DNA of 64,000 nucleotides from Pinibacter soli (lineage in GTDB: Bacteria; Bacteroidota; Bacteroidia; Chitinophagales; Chitinophagaceae). The notes beneath the pieces are model-generated. The model saw only the letters and a list, made by a program, of their open reading frames with translations. It ran no database searches and had not been told where the DNA came from. Made by a program: the position numbers and the translations under genes. The stretch lies in contig NZ_JASBRG010000007.1 of NCBI RefSeq assembly GCF_029961145.1, forward strand, positions 972,155-1,036,154. Direction: 5' to 3'. How positions within the stretch are numbered: the stretch's first letter is position 1; every line of letters starts with the position of its first letter. This document shows, one piece after another, positions 42,367-51,793 of this stretch.

Positions 42367-43701
42367 TTAGTTGAATAGCATTAAACCAGGAAAATAGAAA
42401 TATTCATAAGAGACTGTCTTATCTAAATTTCCTGTTGACGCATTGTAGAAGTAAAGGCTGTTGTATTTGTAATTTTGCCCATAGCCGGATTGTACTGAGG
42501 TAACCACAACCTGGTTGGTCAGCGGATTGTAGCGTGTTGCGCATCCATACAACTCTTTGCCGGTTGGCAGGGTAGCAAATGGATTTTGCAGAGAGGCTGT
42601 GTTGCCAATAACATATTTGTAAAAGCTTGTACCGCTAGAACCCCATGACTTTTCTTTTGCTATAAAAATTGCATTCTCCGTTGCCGAGAAACTCAGCGAG
42701 CCCGATGTCCACGCACCCCACGTGTTGGCAGCAGAAAAAGGCAATGTAACTTTTGTAGTATCAAGTGTTGAAGGATTGATTTTCACTAAAGATGTTCCTC
42801 CGGCAACCCACACGCTGCCATCACTGCTGGTGGTAAAGCCTTCCGTTAATCCACTGATTTTTTTAGCAATGCTGTAATCGCTTTTGTTAAGAACTACAGC
42901 GCCATCTGTTTGCGTCAGTGCAAAAATGTAATTGCCCTGCATGATAATGTTACCCACCTGTCCGCTAACACTTGACAGCTTTGTACCAATAGCCAATGTT
43001 TGCAGATTCAAAGGATAGATGCCGCTTTGTGTAGTGATCAAACCGTTCGCGCTGTCGATGCCAAGAAATGCACGGCCATTAGCCGGCAATGATTCTATGC
43101 GCCCCATTTCTACCAACGACTTTGAGTCTGTAACCACCAATGGACCTTGCTTTGAAACCAGGTATAAACGACCATTGAAAACAGCACCAAATTCTGTTGT
43201 TGTACCTAGTTGCTTACCAGGATTTTCTTTTGCGTAAACATTCTGCTCGATCGTGTCACTACCATGACGATAAAAATTAACGCTGCCGTTTTCATGACCC
43301 AACCAACCTTCATTTACGATCAGAATGCCGTTTTCATATTTACCCAATACATAAATCTGATAATTAGCGGAGGCTTGTCCTGTGGAATTGCTTGCTGTAA
43401 AATTGATGAGATATTTACCTGCAGCATCAGGTTTGAAAGATAATGTAGAATCAGTGCCTGCCTGTGTTCCATTTACTGTCCATGAATAACTTGTAGTTGT
43501 TCTGTCGAGTAGTTTTGGATATAACAAAAGGCTACTACCGATAGTAATGGTGTCTTTGCCATCTTTGATGTTGTTGTCGACGATCTTCGGCAAAGGCTGT
43601 TTGTAATCGTTCTTATTACAAGCAACGATTGAAAACATAATCACTGACAAAGGCAATACAATACGCTTGCCCAATGACCTTAAAGTGTACATAGTGTGCA
43701 T
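42367..43701 (-). CDS. DUF5074-type beta-propeller lipoprotein, first gene of the cobalamin operon
   Basis: About 444 residues from ATG at 43701 or 43692 (MYTLRSLGKRIVLPLSVIMFSIVACNKND), with lipobox IVAC. A PKD/Ig-like module (LLYPKLLDRTTTSYSWTVNG...AAGKYLINFTASNSTGQA) precedes a propeller with blades such as GILIVNEGWLGHENGSVNFYRHG, FGAVFNGRLYLVSKQGPLVV and IIMQGNYIFALTQTDGAVVL. The NEG..G.(E)NGS..F opening parallels BtuG and DUF5074 proteins. It is probably a surface-exposed cobalamin-binding partner of the receptor. The earlier ATG at 43800 would remove the signal-peptide position and is rejected. Confidence 0.83.
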   Translation of the reverse strand: MHTMYTLRSLGKRIVLPLSVIMFSIVACNKNDYKQPLPKIVDNNIKDGKDTITIGSSLLLYPKLLDRTTTSYSWTVNGTQAGTDSTLSFKPDAAGKYLINFTASNSTGQASANYQIYVLGKYENGILIVNEGWLGHENGSVNFYRHGSDTIEQNVYAKENPGKQLGTTTEFGAVFNGRLYLVSKQGPLVVTDSKSLVEMGRIESLPANGRAFLGIDSANGLITTQSGIYPLNLQTLAIGTKLSSVSGQVGNIIMQGNYIFALTQTDGAVVLNKSDYSIAKKISGLTEGFTTSSDGSVWVAGGTSLVKINPSTLDTTKVTLPFSAANTWGAWTSGSLSFSATENAIFIAKEKSWGSSGTSFYKYVIGNTASLQNPFATLPTGKELYGCATRYNPLTNQVVVTSVQSGYGQNYKYNSLYFYNASTGNLDKTVSYEYFYFPGLMLFN

Positions 43702-43919
43702 TTTATTTGTTTCAAATTTTAATTGATACAAGATGGCACACTGATTTACATCTGTACTGTTACATATCCTGCGAAACATTTTTCGCAAAACACATAGCAA
43801 TACACTTAACTAACCCAATGGTTAATTACAGATGTAGCTGCAAGGAAAACTTAATGAATAAGCATTTTTGTTTGCTAATCATTCACGCTTCTATCCCCGA
43901 AAGCAATGAATCAGTATGA
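43702..43919 (-). other. Leader between cobalamin riboswitch and first gene
   Basis: About 220 nt without a gene. It contains a TGCGAAA-CATT-TTTCGCA hairpin at 43770-43787 and a small TTACATCTGTA / TTACAGATGTA inverted pair. The hairpin has no T run, so it is not an obvious terminator. How the riboswitch controls expression is not visible. Confidence 0.5.
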
Positions 43920-44085
43920 TGCTAAAGGCAGGTCTTCTGGCTCGTTCCCTTTTGTCGGTCTTCCCGTTACAACCATTGGTAACAGTGACTTTGAAGTGAC
44001 ATCAGTAACAGAACTTACAGCTGCGGGACAGCTCCGGATTTACACCGGATTCCCTTTTAATCCTTCATTCTTTGTTATGAATAAA
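43920..44085 (-). ncRNA. Cobalamin (adenosylcobalamin-type) riboswitch
   Basis: On the minus strand the conserved core reads GGGAATCCGGTGTAAATCCGG, then GAGCTGTCCCGCAGCTGTAA, then a TGTCACTTC / AAGTCACTG segment, GGGAAGACCGAC, and finally the B12 box GAGCCAGAAGACCTGCC (43927-43943). The order and spacing match known cobalamin riboswitches. Binding of the coenzyme should lower expression of the downstream operon of four surface and outer-membrane genes. Confidence 0.97.
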
Positions 44086-44115
44086 AGAACCAAATAGCGA
44101 TGCGAAGATAGGATG

Positions 44116-44210
44116 TGAAATTGAAAGTTGAAAATTGAAAATTAAAAATGATGTATCCCACCAGCGTTTTCAAAACGTAACATATCCATTTTCAATTTTC
44201 AATTAATTAA
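44116..44210. repeat. Paired inverted arms (TTGAAAGTTGAAAATTGAAAA words)
   Basis: The left arm 44116-44150 and right arm 44187-44210 are complementary. The short spacer holds a GCGTTTT-CAAAACG palindrome. It lies just upstream of the riboswitch promoter region. Confidence 0.7.
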
Positions 44211-44730
44211 GTTCCATCGGCGGCCTTTGCTTTGGTATTACAATTTGCGGACTTAAGTTGGGAACTATCTTTTTGATCGTTTCGATCGTTTTGTTGTTGG
44301 CATCAAGAAATGTCCAGTTCAAGCCATTGTCAGAAGAAAATGCAATGAGAGAAGAAGTCGACATGATTTTTTTTGACTGAACAGTCATGTACAAGTGTTG
44401 CAGCGCAGTACATTGCAACTCTTTACCGTTCCGGAAAATATGAGAGGGTGAATCTACTTTTACATCATCTATTTTAAATCCTTGTTTTTTCATTCCCGAA
44501 ATTTCCTTTTCAATCAGTGTCGCCATTTCGTTGTAACCACCGGAAATCTGAACAAGTTTTGGATAGGTAAATTTTGTGAATGTCCTGTAATCTTCTTTCA
44601 GTAATGCCTGCGCCATTTTCATCGCTTGCTGTTGCATCGTGACCAGCAGACTGTCTTCGTCCTTAACCTGGCTGTAAGCACAGGTAACGAAAGCGTTCAA
44701 AAGGACTATACAGACTACAAGTTTTCTCAT
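44203..44730 (-). CDS. Hypothetical secreted protein
   Basis: About 175 residues from ATG at 44730, with signal peptide MRKLVVCIVLLNAFVTCAYSQ. The mature part has a long amphipathic start (DEDSLLVTMQQQAMKMAQALLKEDYRTFTKFTYPKLVQISGG). Alternating strands follow and end IVIPKQRPPMELN. The length and pattern suggest an NTF2-like fold but no signature is clear. It is exported and has no operon partner. Its stop lies in a repeat arm. Confidence 0.72.
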   Translation of the reverse strand: MRKLVVCIVLLNAFVTCAYSQVKDEDSLLVTMQQQAMKMAQALLKEDYRTFTKFTYPKLVQISGGYNEMATLIEKEISGMKKQGFKIDDVKVDSPSHIFRNGKELQCTALQHLYMTVQSKKIMSTSSLIAFSSDNGLNWTFLDANNKTIETIKKIVPNLSPQIVIPKQRPPMELN

Positions 44731-44807
44731 GAAATATAAGTTAGGAGTTACGCCAATCAGGATGTAAAAAAAGCAACTTTTTCGGTATTTCAAAATAATA
44801 ACTGAAT

Positions 44808-44902
44808 GACTGAGTAACCGAATGACTGAATAACTGAGTGCTTGATTTTTGATTTTGCTCTGCGACGTTCGAACTCTCAGTTATTCAATTATTCAGTTAT
44901 TC
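44808..44902. repeat. Paired inverted arms (CTGAATGACTGAGTAACCGAA words)
   Basis: Left arm 44808-44839 and right arm 44875-44902 are imperfect complements with a spacer near 35 nt. The arm words are the same as at 22933 and 54936. Confidence 0.7.
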
Positions 44903-44953
44903 TGCTACTAAAAAAGCACCATCTGGTGCTTCAATATTTTCCCGAACGGACAA

Positions 44954-45403
44954 CTACTCTTCCCCGCGTAGTACAAACTGCGAAAGAGGCGGATAATACA
45001 GCATTTTTTTCCAGTCAACGGCAAATATTCTTTCGAGTGTCGCCTTCACCTCTTTAAGGGAGGACGGTTTCAATGCATATAAATTACTACCTGCGCGGTA
45101 ACAAAATTCGATCGTCTCCATGTCTTTCAGTGAAGAATACACGATGATCGGCAGGGAGTCGAATTTCGAATCGGCCCTTATTTCTCTAATGCATTGACGT
45201 CCGTCTCTGCAAGGCATTAAAATGTCGAGAAACAAAAGATCAGGATGATTCTCATTCAGCATCTTCATCAGAATATCACCATTTTCAGCCCTGCTTAAAA
45301 CAACCTGAACAGACAACTCTTCTACTGCTAAGGAAAAAATCAGATAATCATCGTCATCATCTTCAGCTATTAAAACATTGGTTGCGGAGTTTGCATTTAT
45401 CAT
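44954..45403 (-). CDS. Single-domain response regulator
   Basis: 149 residues, a receiver domain with no output domain. The acidic cluster is AEDDDDDYLIF, the phospho-acceptor is Asp60 in LLFLDILMP, the switch Ser is in IIVYSSL and the Lys is in YALKPSS. It is related to the Rcp1/CheY-like group often paired with phytochrome or hybrid kinases, but no kinase is adjacent. The C-terminal tail AVDWKKMLYYPPLSQFVLRGEE is longer than in CheY. It is cytoplasmic. Regulation is not visible. Confidence 0.92.
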   Translation of the reverse strand: MINANSATNVLIAEDDDDDYLIFSLAVEELSVQVVLSRAENGDILMKMLNENHPDLLFLDILMPCRDGRQCIREIRADSKFDSLPIIVYSSLKDMETIEFCYRAGSNLYALKPSSLKEVKATLERIFAVDWKKMLYYPPLSQFVLRGEE

Positions 45404-45610
45404 GGACTTGTCTCGTTTTACTTAACTATAAATCATCTATCAATATAATTTTCGAAAACTAAAATAACTGTTATCTTTTATAACGGTCAGAATATTTGCG
45501 CCAAATATAATGCCAGTAATAAGGCGCAAACGGAAGTAACAGTTAAACGAGTAAATTAAGGCGTCAGCAGTTTTTTAATTGAGGAAATAAATGACCATAA
45601 ACTAGTAAAA

Positions 45611-45690
45611 TGCTAAACGCTTAACGCAAAACGCCTAACGCTTAGGTGCAGCACACTATTACGTTAGGCGTTAGGCTTTAAGCGTTGAGC
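45611..45690. repeat. Paired inverted arms (CGCTTAACGCAAAACGC words)
   Basis: The left arm 45611-45647 iterates acgcttaacgc words, and the right arm 45660-45690 is complementary (gcgttaggctttaagcgtt). The spacer is about 15 nt, so this is effectively a hairpin just downstream of the RND adaptor gene, and may act as its terminator. Confidence 0.75.
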
Positions 45691-45691
45691 C

Positions 45692-46771
45692 CTATTTTCC
45701 TGCTACTTCGCCCTCCGGTATTTCATCGCTTGCGTTGGTGATAACAACATCTCCTTTTTGCAGGTTTCCAAATACTTCTTCGCTGTCGGCAGATTGATTT
45801 CCTGTGGTAACATCCACTTTGGAAATGACGTTATTTTTCAACACCAGTACGTATTTGCGCTCTGTAGAAATAACCACAGCGCTCTTCGGTACTTTGAAAG
45901 CCTGCAGGCTACCATTGGCACGCAGCAACACATCCGCATACATCCCAGGCGCTAAAACACCATCTTTATTCACCACATCGATCTCTACTTTTTCTGTTCT
46001 ATATTGCGTATTCACATCGCTTGCTCTTCTCACAATTTTTCCCGTTAGCTTTTTGCCATTTAAGGCATTTACATAAAATGAGATCGTGTCGTTGATCTTC
46101 ATTTGGGTAGAAAATAATTCAGGCACACTCACCTGCAACCTTAAATGCTCAACCTGCTTTAACTCCAGCATAGCGGTATTTTTTTCAGCGGCACTTACCA
46201 ATGCACCCGGATGCACATTGCGCTCGGTGATCACACCGGTAAAAGGTGCTGTAACGTTCAGATAGGCCAGCATTTGTTCCTGCCTCTGCCAATTCGCTTT
46301 TTCGGCGTTGCAAAGTGAACTGTCCGCCTCCATCTTCGCCCTGGCGGTAGAGAGATCGAGCGGAGAAATGGCACCTGCAGTACGCGATGCCTCCAGCAAG
46401 CGCATGTAATTTTCTTTATCAATTGCAAAACCAGACTTGCTTTTTGCGTAGTTTTCTTTTGCTTGTAAAGATGCATCGATCAATTCCGGCGCTTCGAGTG
46501 TCATTAGCAATTGGCCCTGCTTCACCTTGCTGCCAATATCTACCAGCACGTTTTTCACGTATCCGTTTACTTTTGGAAAAATGCTCACTTCCTGGTAAGC
46601 TGCCAGCTGCGCGGGCAATTTTACCGTAGATGAAATGCCACCCTGCTCAACGGTTGCGGTTGCGTACACAGGCGTACTTTCCTTTCTCTCGTTTTTCTTT
46701 TCCTGGTTTTGCGCAGTGGAGCAAGCTGTAAAAACTATGACAGGAAATATATAGATGATTACTCTTTTCAT
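45692..46771 (-). CDS. RND efflux periplasmic adaptor (membrane fusion protein)
   Basis: About 359 residues from ATG at 46771, with lipoprotein signal MKRVIIYIFPVIVFTACSTAQ. Domains in order: beta-barrel and lipoyl halves (QLAAYQEVSIFPKVNGYVKNVLVDIGSKVKQGQLLMTLE), a helical hairpin (ELIDASLQAKENYAKSKSGF ... QRQEQMLAYLNV), then VTAPFTGVITERNVHPGALVS and LAPGMYADVLLRAN. It links the inner-membrane pump to the TolC-like channel. Its ATG overlaps the pump stop by four bases (ATGA), so translation is coupled. Gene order is channel, pump, adaptor, unlike the common adaptor-first order. Confidence 0.92.
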   Translation of the reverse strand: MKRVIIYIFPVIVFTACSTAQNQEKKNERKESTPVYATATVEQGGISSTVKLPAQLAAYQEVSIFPKVNGYVKNVLVDIGSKVKQGQLLMTLEAPELIDASLQAKENYAKSKSGFAIDKENYMRLLEASRTAGAISPLDLSTARAKMEADSSLCNAEKANWQRQEQMLAYLNVTAPFTGVITERNVHPGALVSAAEKNTAMLELKQVEHLRLQVSVPELFSTQMKINDTISFYVNALNGKKLTGKIVRRASDVNTQYRTEKVEIDVVNKDGVLAPGMYADVLLRANGSLQAFKVPKSAVVISTERKYVLVLKNNVISKVDVTTGNQSADSEEVFGNLQKGDVVITNASDEIPEGEVAGK

Positions 46772-49700
46772 TTGTTTGAATTTTCTGGTAATAATGAAGG
46801 GGATTCGAATGTTTTTTTCTGTTGTATCCAACCGTACACAAGAGGCACGATCAGTAATGCAGCAAATGTTGACGCGATCAATCCGCCGATCACTGCACGC
46901 CCAAGTGGCGCTGACTGATCACCTGCTTCACCGAGACCACTGGCCATTGGAATCATACCGGCGATCATGGCGAGGCTCGTCATTAAGATGGGACGCAAAC
47001 GTATGCTAGCCGCAACAGACGCTGCTTTGAATGCATCCTTGTACTCAAGTCGCAAGGATTCTGCATTGGTTACGATCAGGATCGCATTTGCAACGGACAC
47101 GCCTGTTGACATGATGATGCCCATGTAAGATTGCAGATTGAGTGTTGCACCAGTGGCGAGCAACAACAACATAGAACCTAACAATACAGCTGGCACCGTT
47201 GACAATACAGCAACAGACAATCCAAATGATTGATAGTTGGCTGCAAGCAACAGCAGGATAACGATAATCGCAGCAATCAACCCGCTTTGCAATGAACCAA
47301 GCGTTTCAACGAGCAATGAAGACATCCCTTTTATTTCTGTCACCAAACCAACGGGCGGTTTGCCTGCCTCGTCAATTGCTTTTTGCACTGCCGCAGTTGC
47401 GGTACCAAGATCTTTATTAAAAATATTGGCGCTGATGGTAACAAATCTTCGAGGCCCGCTCCTGTCGTATTCGCCTGGCACCTTCGTGTTGTTAAGCATT
47501 GCAACATCTGACAGCACAGGTCTTGGTTGGCCCTTGACCAATGGAATGGCCTGCATTTGTTCCATCGAGTTCATCATGTATTCGGGAACCTGCACTTGTG
47601 TTTGGTAGGTGTATGAACTGTTCTCATCCAACCATAAATTCTTGTTGGTGAAGCGACTTGAAGATGTTGCGTCGGTGATGCTTCTTGTAACGTTGTCGAT
47701 AGTCAGTCCCATTTGCGCCAGCTTTAAACGATCCACCGTTATATTGACAGAAGGAAAATCAAGTGGTTGCTGAATTTGCACATCACGCAGATAACTAATC
47801 GATTTCAGGTTGCTCACAATCATATCGGCATAAGATCTGATGTCTTTCATATTTTTCCCTGCAACCCTTACTTCTATTGGCGTTGAAGCTCCTTGCGCCA
47901 TAATCTTTTCTGTTAGCTCAATTGGTTCGAAGGAAATGCGCAGCTGCGGATACTTCGCGGCGATTTCTTTGCGTAGCGTTTCTTTCAACTGATCCATTTT
48001 TACCTTGTAATCTTCATCAAGATTTATTTGTATCACGGCCTCATGCGTTCCGGCATTAAACACATACAGGTTACTCGTACCAAAACTACTCGGTACCAAA
48101 CCAACGAATGCAGAAGAAATGTCCACGTGATTATCCACTGTTTTATTAATAATGTTCAGTACATCTTTTGTCGTTCGTTCCGTTACTTCCAATCTTGTAC
48201 CATCTGGTTGTTTAATACGCAATTGCAACTGGCCGGAATTTGTTTTAGGCAAAAGATCTTTACCAATAACAAAATAACAAACACCAGCGGCACCCAACAC
48301 CAGCAAGACATACAGCGACACGATCAGCTTTCTGCTTTTCATCCACTCATCAAGTTTGGCTTGCAGCAACATTTTCAATCGTTGAAAAAATCCATTTTCA
48401 TGACCATGTTTTGCATCCTGCAAATTGTGTTCATTCACTTCATTTACTTCTGCAGCATTCAAAGCCAGACCGGCATGTGCATGATTAGTTGAATGATGAT
48501 ATTGAAACATCTCGGCTTTCAACAACCAGTTACTAATCACAGGAACTAATGTTTGCGCAGCTATGAAGGAAACGATCATTGCAAATGCAATGGATAATGA
48601 AAGCGGCAAAAACATTGCTTTTGGCACGCCAGACATCACAAATGCCGGTGCGAACACCGCGAGAATACACAACAAAATAAGCATCAGCGGAAGCGTAATT
48701 TCGGTGCACGCGTCATAGATTGCCTGCCGTTTTGATTTGCCCATTTCCAGGTGTTGGTGAATGTTTTCAATCGTCACCGTCGCTTGGTCTACGAGAATAC
48801 CAATTGCAAGTGACAGACCACTCAGCGTCATGATATTTATGGTTTGTCCGGATAATTTCAAAAAGAAAACGGCACTTAATATTGCCACTGGAATGGTAAC
48901 GATCACTACGAAACTGCTTCGCCAATCGCGCAGGAACAGCAGCACCATCAAACCCGTTAGAATGGCGCCCAGTATACCTTCCGTCATGAGGCTTTTAGCT
49001 GAGCTCATTACAAACACCGATTGATCAAATGCATAAGTGATCTTCACATCGTCCGGCAAAAGGCTTTGCATTTCCGGAATTTTCTTCTTCAATGTTTGTA
49101 CGACATCCCAGGTGGATGCATCTGCAGTTTTTACAACAGGAATATACACGGAGCGTTTGCCATTCACCAACGCATACGAAACAGTAACATCGGCGGCGTC
49201 TGCAACGGACGCCACATCTCTTACAAACAGTGTGGATGCTCCATTGCTTTTAAGCGGGATGTCTTCAAATGCCTGCACTTTGTTTTCCAATGAATTCACG
49301 GACGTGACAAACATGGTGCTGTCAATGCGGATATTTCCCGAAGGGCTGATTGCATTATTCTTCGCGATGGCTTCCACCACTTCGTCCGGCGACATATTTG
49401 CTGTGCGCAACTTTTTCGGATCAACATTGATCACAACTGTTCTTGCATTGGACCCAAAAGGCGGAGCGGATGACATACCCGGAACCGTAGCAAACATTGG
49501 TCTTACACGTGTCAACGCAAGATCAAATATTTCTTTCAGTGATCTTGTTTTGCTGCTGAACACCAACTCTCCTACCGGTAACGAAGATGCATCGAAGCGA
49601 CTCACCTGCGGAGGCAACGCTCCAGGTGGAAAGAATGCCTGTGTCCTGCTCACCTGCAAAGCCACTTGCGCAGAGGCTTCGGCCATATCCGTTCCTTCAT

Positions 49701-49980
49701 AAAAACTCAGCTTAATCAATGAAAGTCCTTGAATGCTTTTGCTTTCAATATTTTTTACACCATTGATATACAGAAACTGATCTTGCATACGTGTGGCAAA
49801 AAATCCTTCCATTTGTTTTGCCGACATACCACCATATTGCTCAATTACATAAATGGTAGGTGAATTGAGTTTTGGAAAAATATCAATGGGAATTGTGCGA
49901 ACGGCTAGTACAGAAAATAATAAAAGCCCAATAAACAAAACCAATATGGTAATTGGTTTTTTCAAAGCCATTTTTACCAT
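46768..49980 (-). CDS. RND family efflux permease with His-rich loop
   Basis: 1070 residues, full RND length. TM1 is followed by VRTIPIDIFPKLNSPTIYV. The proton-relay segment reads LAIGILVDQATVTIENIH: Asp398 is present, but the second Asp of AcrB (DD) is Gln399. Two large periplasmic domains and the second TM half (NYQSFGLSVAVLSTVPAVLLGS) follow. Residues about 494-528 form a cytoplasmic insert with nine His (HHSTNHAHAG ... HGHENG), which could bind metal. Substrate is not settled: metal or organic. The channel gene ends 6 nt upstream. Confidence 0.93.
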   Translation of the reverse strand: MVKMALKKPITILVLFIGLLLFSVLAVRTIPIDIFPKLNSPTIYVIEQYGGMSAKQMEGFFATRMQDQFLYINGVKNIESKSIQGLSLIKLSFYEGTDMAEASAQVALQVSRTQAFFPPGALPPQVSRFDASSLPVGELVFSSKTRSLKEIFDLALTRVRPMFATVPGMSSAPPFGSNARTVVINVDPKKLRTANMSPDEVVEAIAKNNAISPSGNIRIDSTMFVTSVNSLENKVQAFEDIPLKSNGASTLFVRDVASVADAADVTVSYALVNGKRSVYIPVVKTADASTWDVVQTLKKKIPEMQSLLPDDVKITYAFDQSVFVMSSAKSLMTEGILGAILTGLMVLLFLRDWRSSFVVIVTIPVAILSAVFFLKLSGQTINIMTLSGLSLAIGILVDQATVTIENIHQHLEMGKSKRQAIYDACTEITLPLMLILLCILAVFAPAFVMSGVPKAMFLPLSLSIAFAMIVSFIAAQTLVPVISNWLLKAEMFQYHHSTNHAHAGLALNAAEVNEVNEHNLQDAKHGHENGFFQRLKMLLQAKLDEWMKSRKLIVSLYVLLVLGAAGVCYFVIGKDLLPKTNSGQLQLRIKQPDGTRLEVTERTTKDVLNIINKTVDNHVDISSAFVGLVPSSFGTSNLYVFNAGTHEAVIQINLDEDYKVKMDQLKETLRKEIAAKYPQLRISFEPIELTEKIMAQGASTPIEVRVAGKNMKDIRSYADMIVSNLKSISYLRDVQIQQPLDFPSVNITVDRLKLAQMGLTIDNVTRSITDATSSSRFTNKNLWLDENSSYTYQTQVQVPEYMMNSMEQMQAIPLVKGQPRPVLSDVAMLNNTKVPGEYDRSGPRRFVTISANIFNKDLGTATAAVQKAIDEAGKPPVGLVTEIKGMSSLLVETLGSLQSGLIAAIIVILLLLAANYQSFGLSVAVLSTVPAVLLGSMLLLLATGATLNLQSYMGIIMSTGVSVANAILIVTNAESLRLEYKDAFKAASVAASIRLRPILMTSLAMIAGMIPMASGLGEAGDQSAPLGRAVIGGLIASTFAALLIVPLVYGWIQQKKTFESPSLLPENSNK

Positions 49981-49986
49981 GGTTAA

Positions 49987-51384
49987 TTATTTTATAGATT
50001 GAATAAATTGATCAAGATTGCCTGTGGCTGCGGCTTTGTCGAGGTTTGCCAGCATCCAGTCGTTTAGCGTACGCACATAATCTGTCTGCGATCTGTACAA
50101 TACATACGATGCATTGGTGAGATCGATCAGATTGATGATGCCTGCCTTATACTGCGCTCTTTTTTGATTGTAAGTATCTCCTGATGACTTGATCTGGACA
50201 GGAATTTCCTGCAAATTTTTATTGGCTGTATTGATGGCGTCGTTTGCCTGTGCATTTGCATTTTGCAGTGCCAAACGTTGCTGCTGCAAAGCATAGTCGA
50301 TTGCCTGTGCGTTGTATTTGCTTACAGCTAGTTCATCTCTCTTGTGCACACCATTAAAAAGATCGTACGATAAAGTAAGACCGGCCATGTAATTGACACG
50401 CTGGTAACCCAAACCATAAGAGGGATCTGTTTTAAAATTACCGCTATAGTCAATGCCTGAGCCTCTTGCCCATGTGCTCGCAGACAGCAACACTTTCGGC
50501 ATGTAACTTTTTTTCACCAATACTTCTGTTGCATCGTAAACCTTCTTTTGCTTCTCGTAGTAGTCTGTGAGTGGATTTTGCGCACTGTCCGACTGCAGCA
50601 ATATAGCCTGCACCGATTGATTGTAATCGCTCTTTGCAGTCGTATCCACGCTCAGATTATATTGAGGTATACCGGTGAGATAAGATAACTGTTGCTGCAA
50701 TTGAAAAACCTGCCCGAGTGTTTGATTGTAGTTAATACGCGTTTTGGAAAGCTCAGCCAGCGCCATGGAAGAATCGGCGCCAGCTTTGATCCCGCTTCGG
50801 GTAACGGCCTGTATCACTTTATAAATTTCCTCGTTGCGCTTCACATTCTGCGCATCTACTTCAAGCTGAAACGTATTTTTTTTCAGGTCAAAATACAATT
50901 TTGCAATTTGCCATTTCAGGAGATAAATTTCTTTTTCAAGATCTGCATTGTTAACATCGGCATACATTTTTGCTTGCTCGACTTTTGCATTCTTCAATCC
51001 GAAATTGATCAGATTGTATTGACCATATAAAATGGCAATATTACCAAAAGCCGGCTGGTAATCATTGCTGCTTCTTATCCCGGAAGAGGTGGAAGGAATG
51101 ATACCAAAGGACCAGTATGAGCCTGGCACTCCGTTATCGGTGCCCAGAGTCAGCTCATCGGCAACAACCGCCGACGGTAAAAAATTATGGCGAACATTAT
51201 CCACCTGCGCATCTGCACTTTTAACAAGTGCCCTTTTTTGATCAAGTACAGGCAAATGATGCGTTGCAGAATCAATTAAACTTTGCAGGGACACAGATTG
51301 CATCTGCGCCAAAGACAACAAAGGACTTATGCACACAAGAATGTACGCAGTCATCTTTGCCGCTTTACTTCGTAAAACAAGCAT
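49987..51384 (-). CDS. TolC family outer-membrane efflux channel
   Basis: 465 residues, with a signal segment around MTAYILVCISPLLSLAQ. The two homologous halves of the TolC fold are visible as long helices (SLQSLIDSATHHLPVLDQKRALVKSADAQVDNVRHNFLP and LALQNANAQANDAINTANKNLQEIPVQIKSSG, each described here only in part). Proline/strand segments such as LLSASTWARGSGIDYSGNF lie between them. It forms the exit duct for the RND pump encoded directly downstream, with a 6-nt gap. It lies 39 bp after the small LRGPP-tailed protein. Confidence 0.9.
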   Translation of the reverse strand: MLVLRSKAAKMTAYILVCISPLLSLAQMQSVSLQSLIDSATHHLPVLDQKRALVKSADAQVDNVRHNFLPSAVVADELTLGTDNGVPGSYWSFGIIPSTSSGIRSSNDYQPAFGNIAILYGQYNLINFGLKNAKVEQAKMYADVNNADLEKEIYLLKWQIAKLYFDLKKNTFQLEVDAQNVKRNEEIYKVIQAVTRSGIKAGADSSMALAELSKTRINYNQTLGQVFQLQQQLSYLTGIPQYNLSVDTTAKSDYNQSVQAILLQSDSAQNPLTDYYEKQKKVYDATEVLVKKSYMPKVLLSASTWARGSGIDYSGNFKTDPSYGLGYQRVNYMAGLTLSYDLFNGVHKRDELAVSKYNAQAIDYALQQQRLALQNANAQANDAINTANKNLQEIPVQIKSSGDTYNQKRAQYKAGIINLIDLTNASYVLYRSQTDYVRTLNDWMLANLDKAAATGNLDQFIQSIK

Positions 51385-51423
51385 AAAACATTTTCTTTTG
51401 ATTAATAAAATAGAGAACCGGGA

Positions 51424-51789
51424 TTAATCAAAAGCGGGTGGGCCCCGTAACGATAAACAATAAGGATAATTGACGGGAAGATCAAAGAAGAATTGCTGCC
51501 AATCTTTTTCAATTAAGCAAAATGGCTTTTCAACTTCAACTGTTAAAGGAAGAATGGCAATTAAATCACCTGCCTGGTATCGCTTGTTAAGCTTTGTCAG
51601 CGCCTTTTTTTCTTTTCCTTTTTTAGAAATATTAAAACTGTGTGATTGTTTTGCGGATGATAATGTTGGATAATCATTATATGCACAAGCGATAAAACTT
51701 GCCTGTGCCTGTACAAAATAGAATATGCTGAAAACGAGCAGTAACAGCACTTTGAATGGAGTCCTATGGGTAAATATTCTATTTAGCAC
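51424..51789 (-). CDS. Small secreted protein with C-terminal LRGPP tail, first gene of the RND operon
   Basis: 121 residues from a GTG at 51789. The N-terminus FKVLLLLVFSIFYFVQAQA is a signal peptide. The mature part is Lys-rich in the middle (SKKGKEKKALTKLNKRYQAGD) and ends YPYCLSLRGPPAFD. The final motif matches the LKGPP tail of the protein at 19967-20284. A TAATTTTG box lies exactly 4 nt before the GTG, which supports this start and a leaderless message. The role is unknown. The position at the head of an efflux operon suggests a sensor or accessory of transport. Confidence 0.75.
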   Translation of the reverse strand: MLNRIFTHRTPFKVLLLLVFSIFYFVQAQASFIACAYNDYPTLSSAKQSHSFNISKKGKEKKALTKLNKRYQAGDLIAILPLTVEVEKPFCLIEKDWQQFFFDLPVNYPYCLSLRGPPAFD

Positions 51790-51793
51790 GGGC

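Noticed and set aside
43770-43787. Hairpin in the cobalamin operon leader as a terminator
   Set aside because: There is no T run on the minus strand after the stem, so it does not qualify as an intrinsic terminator.
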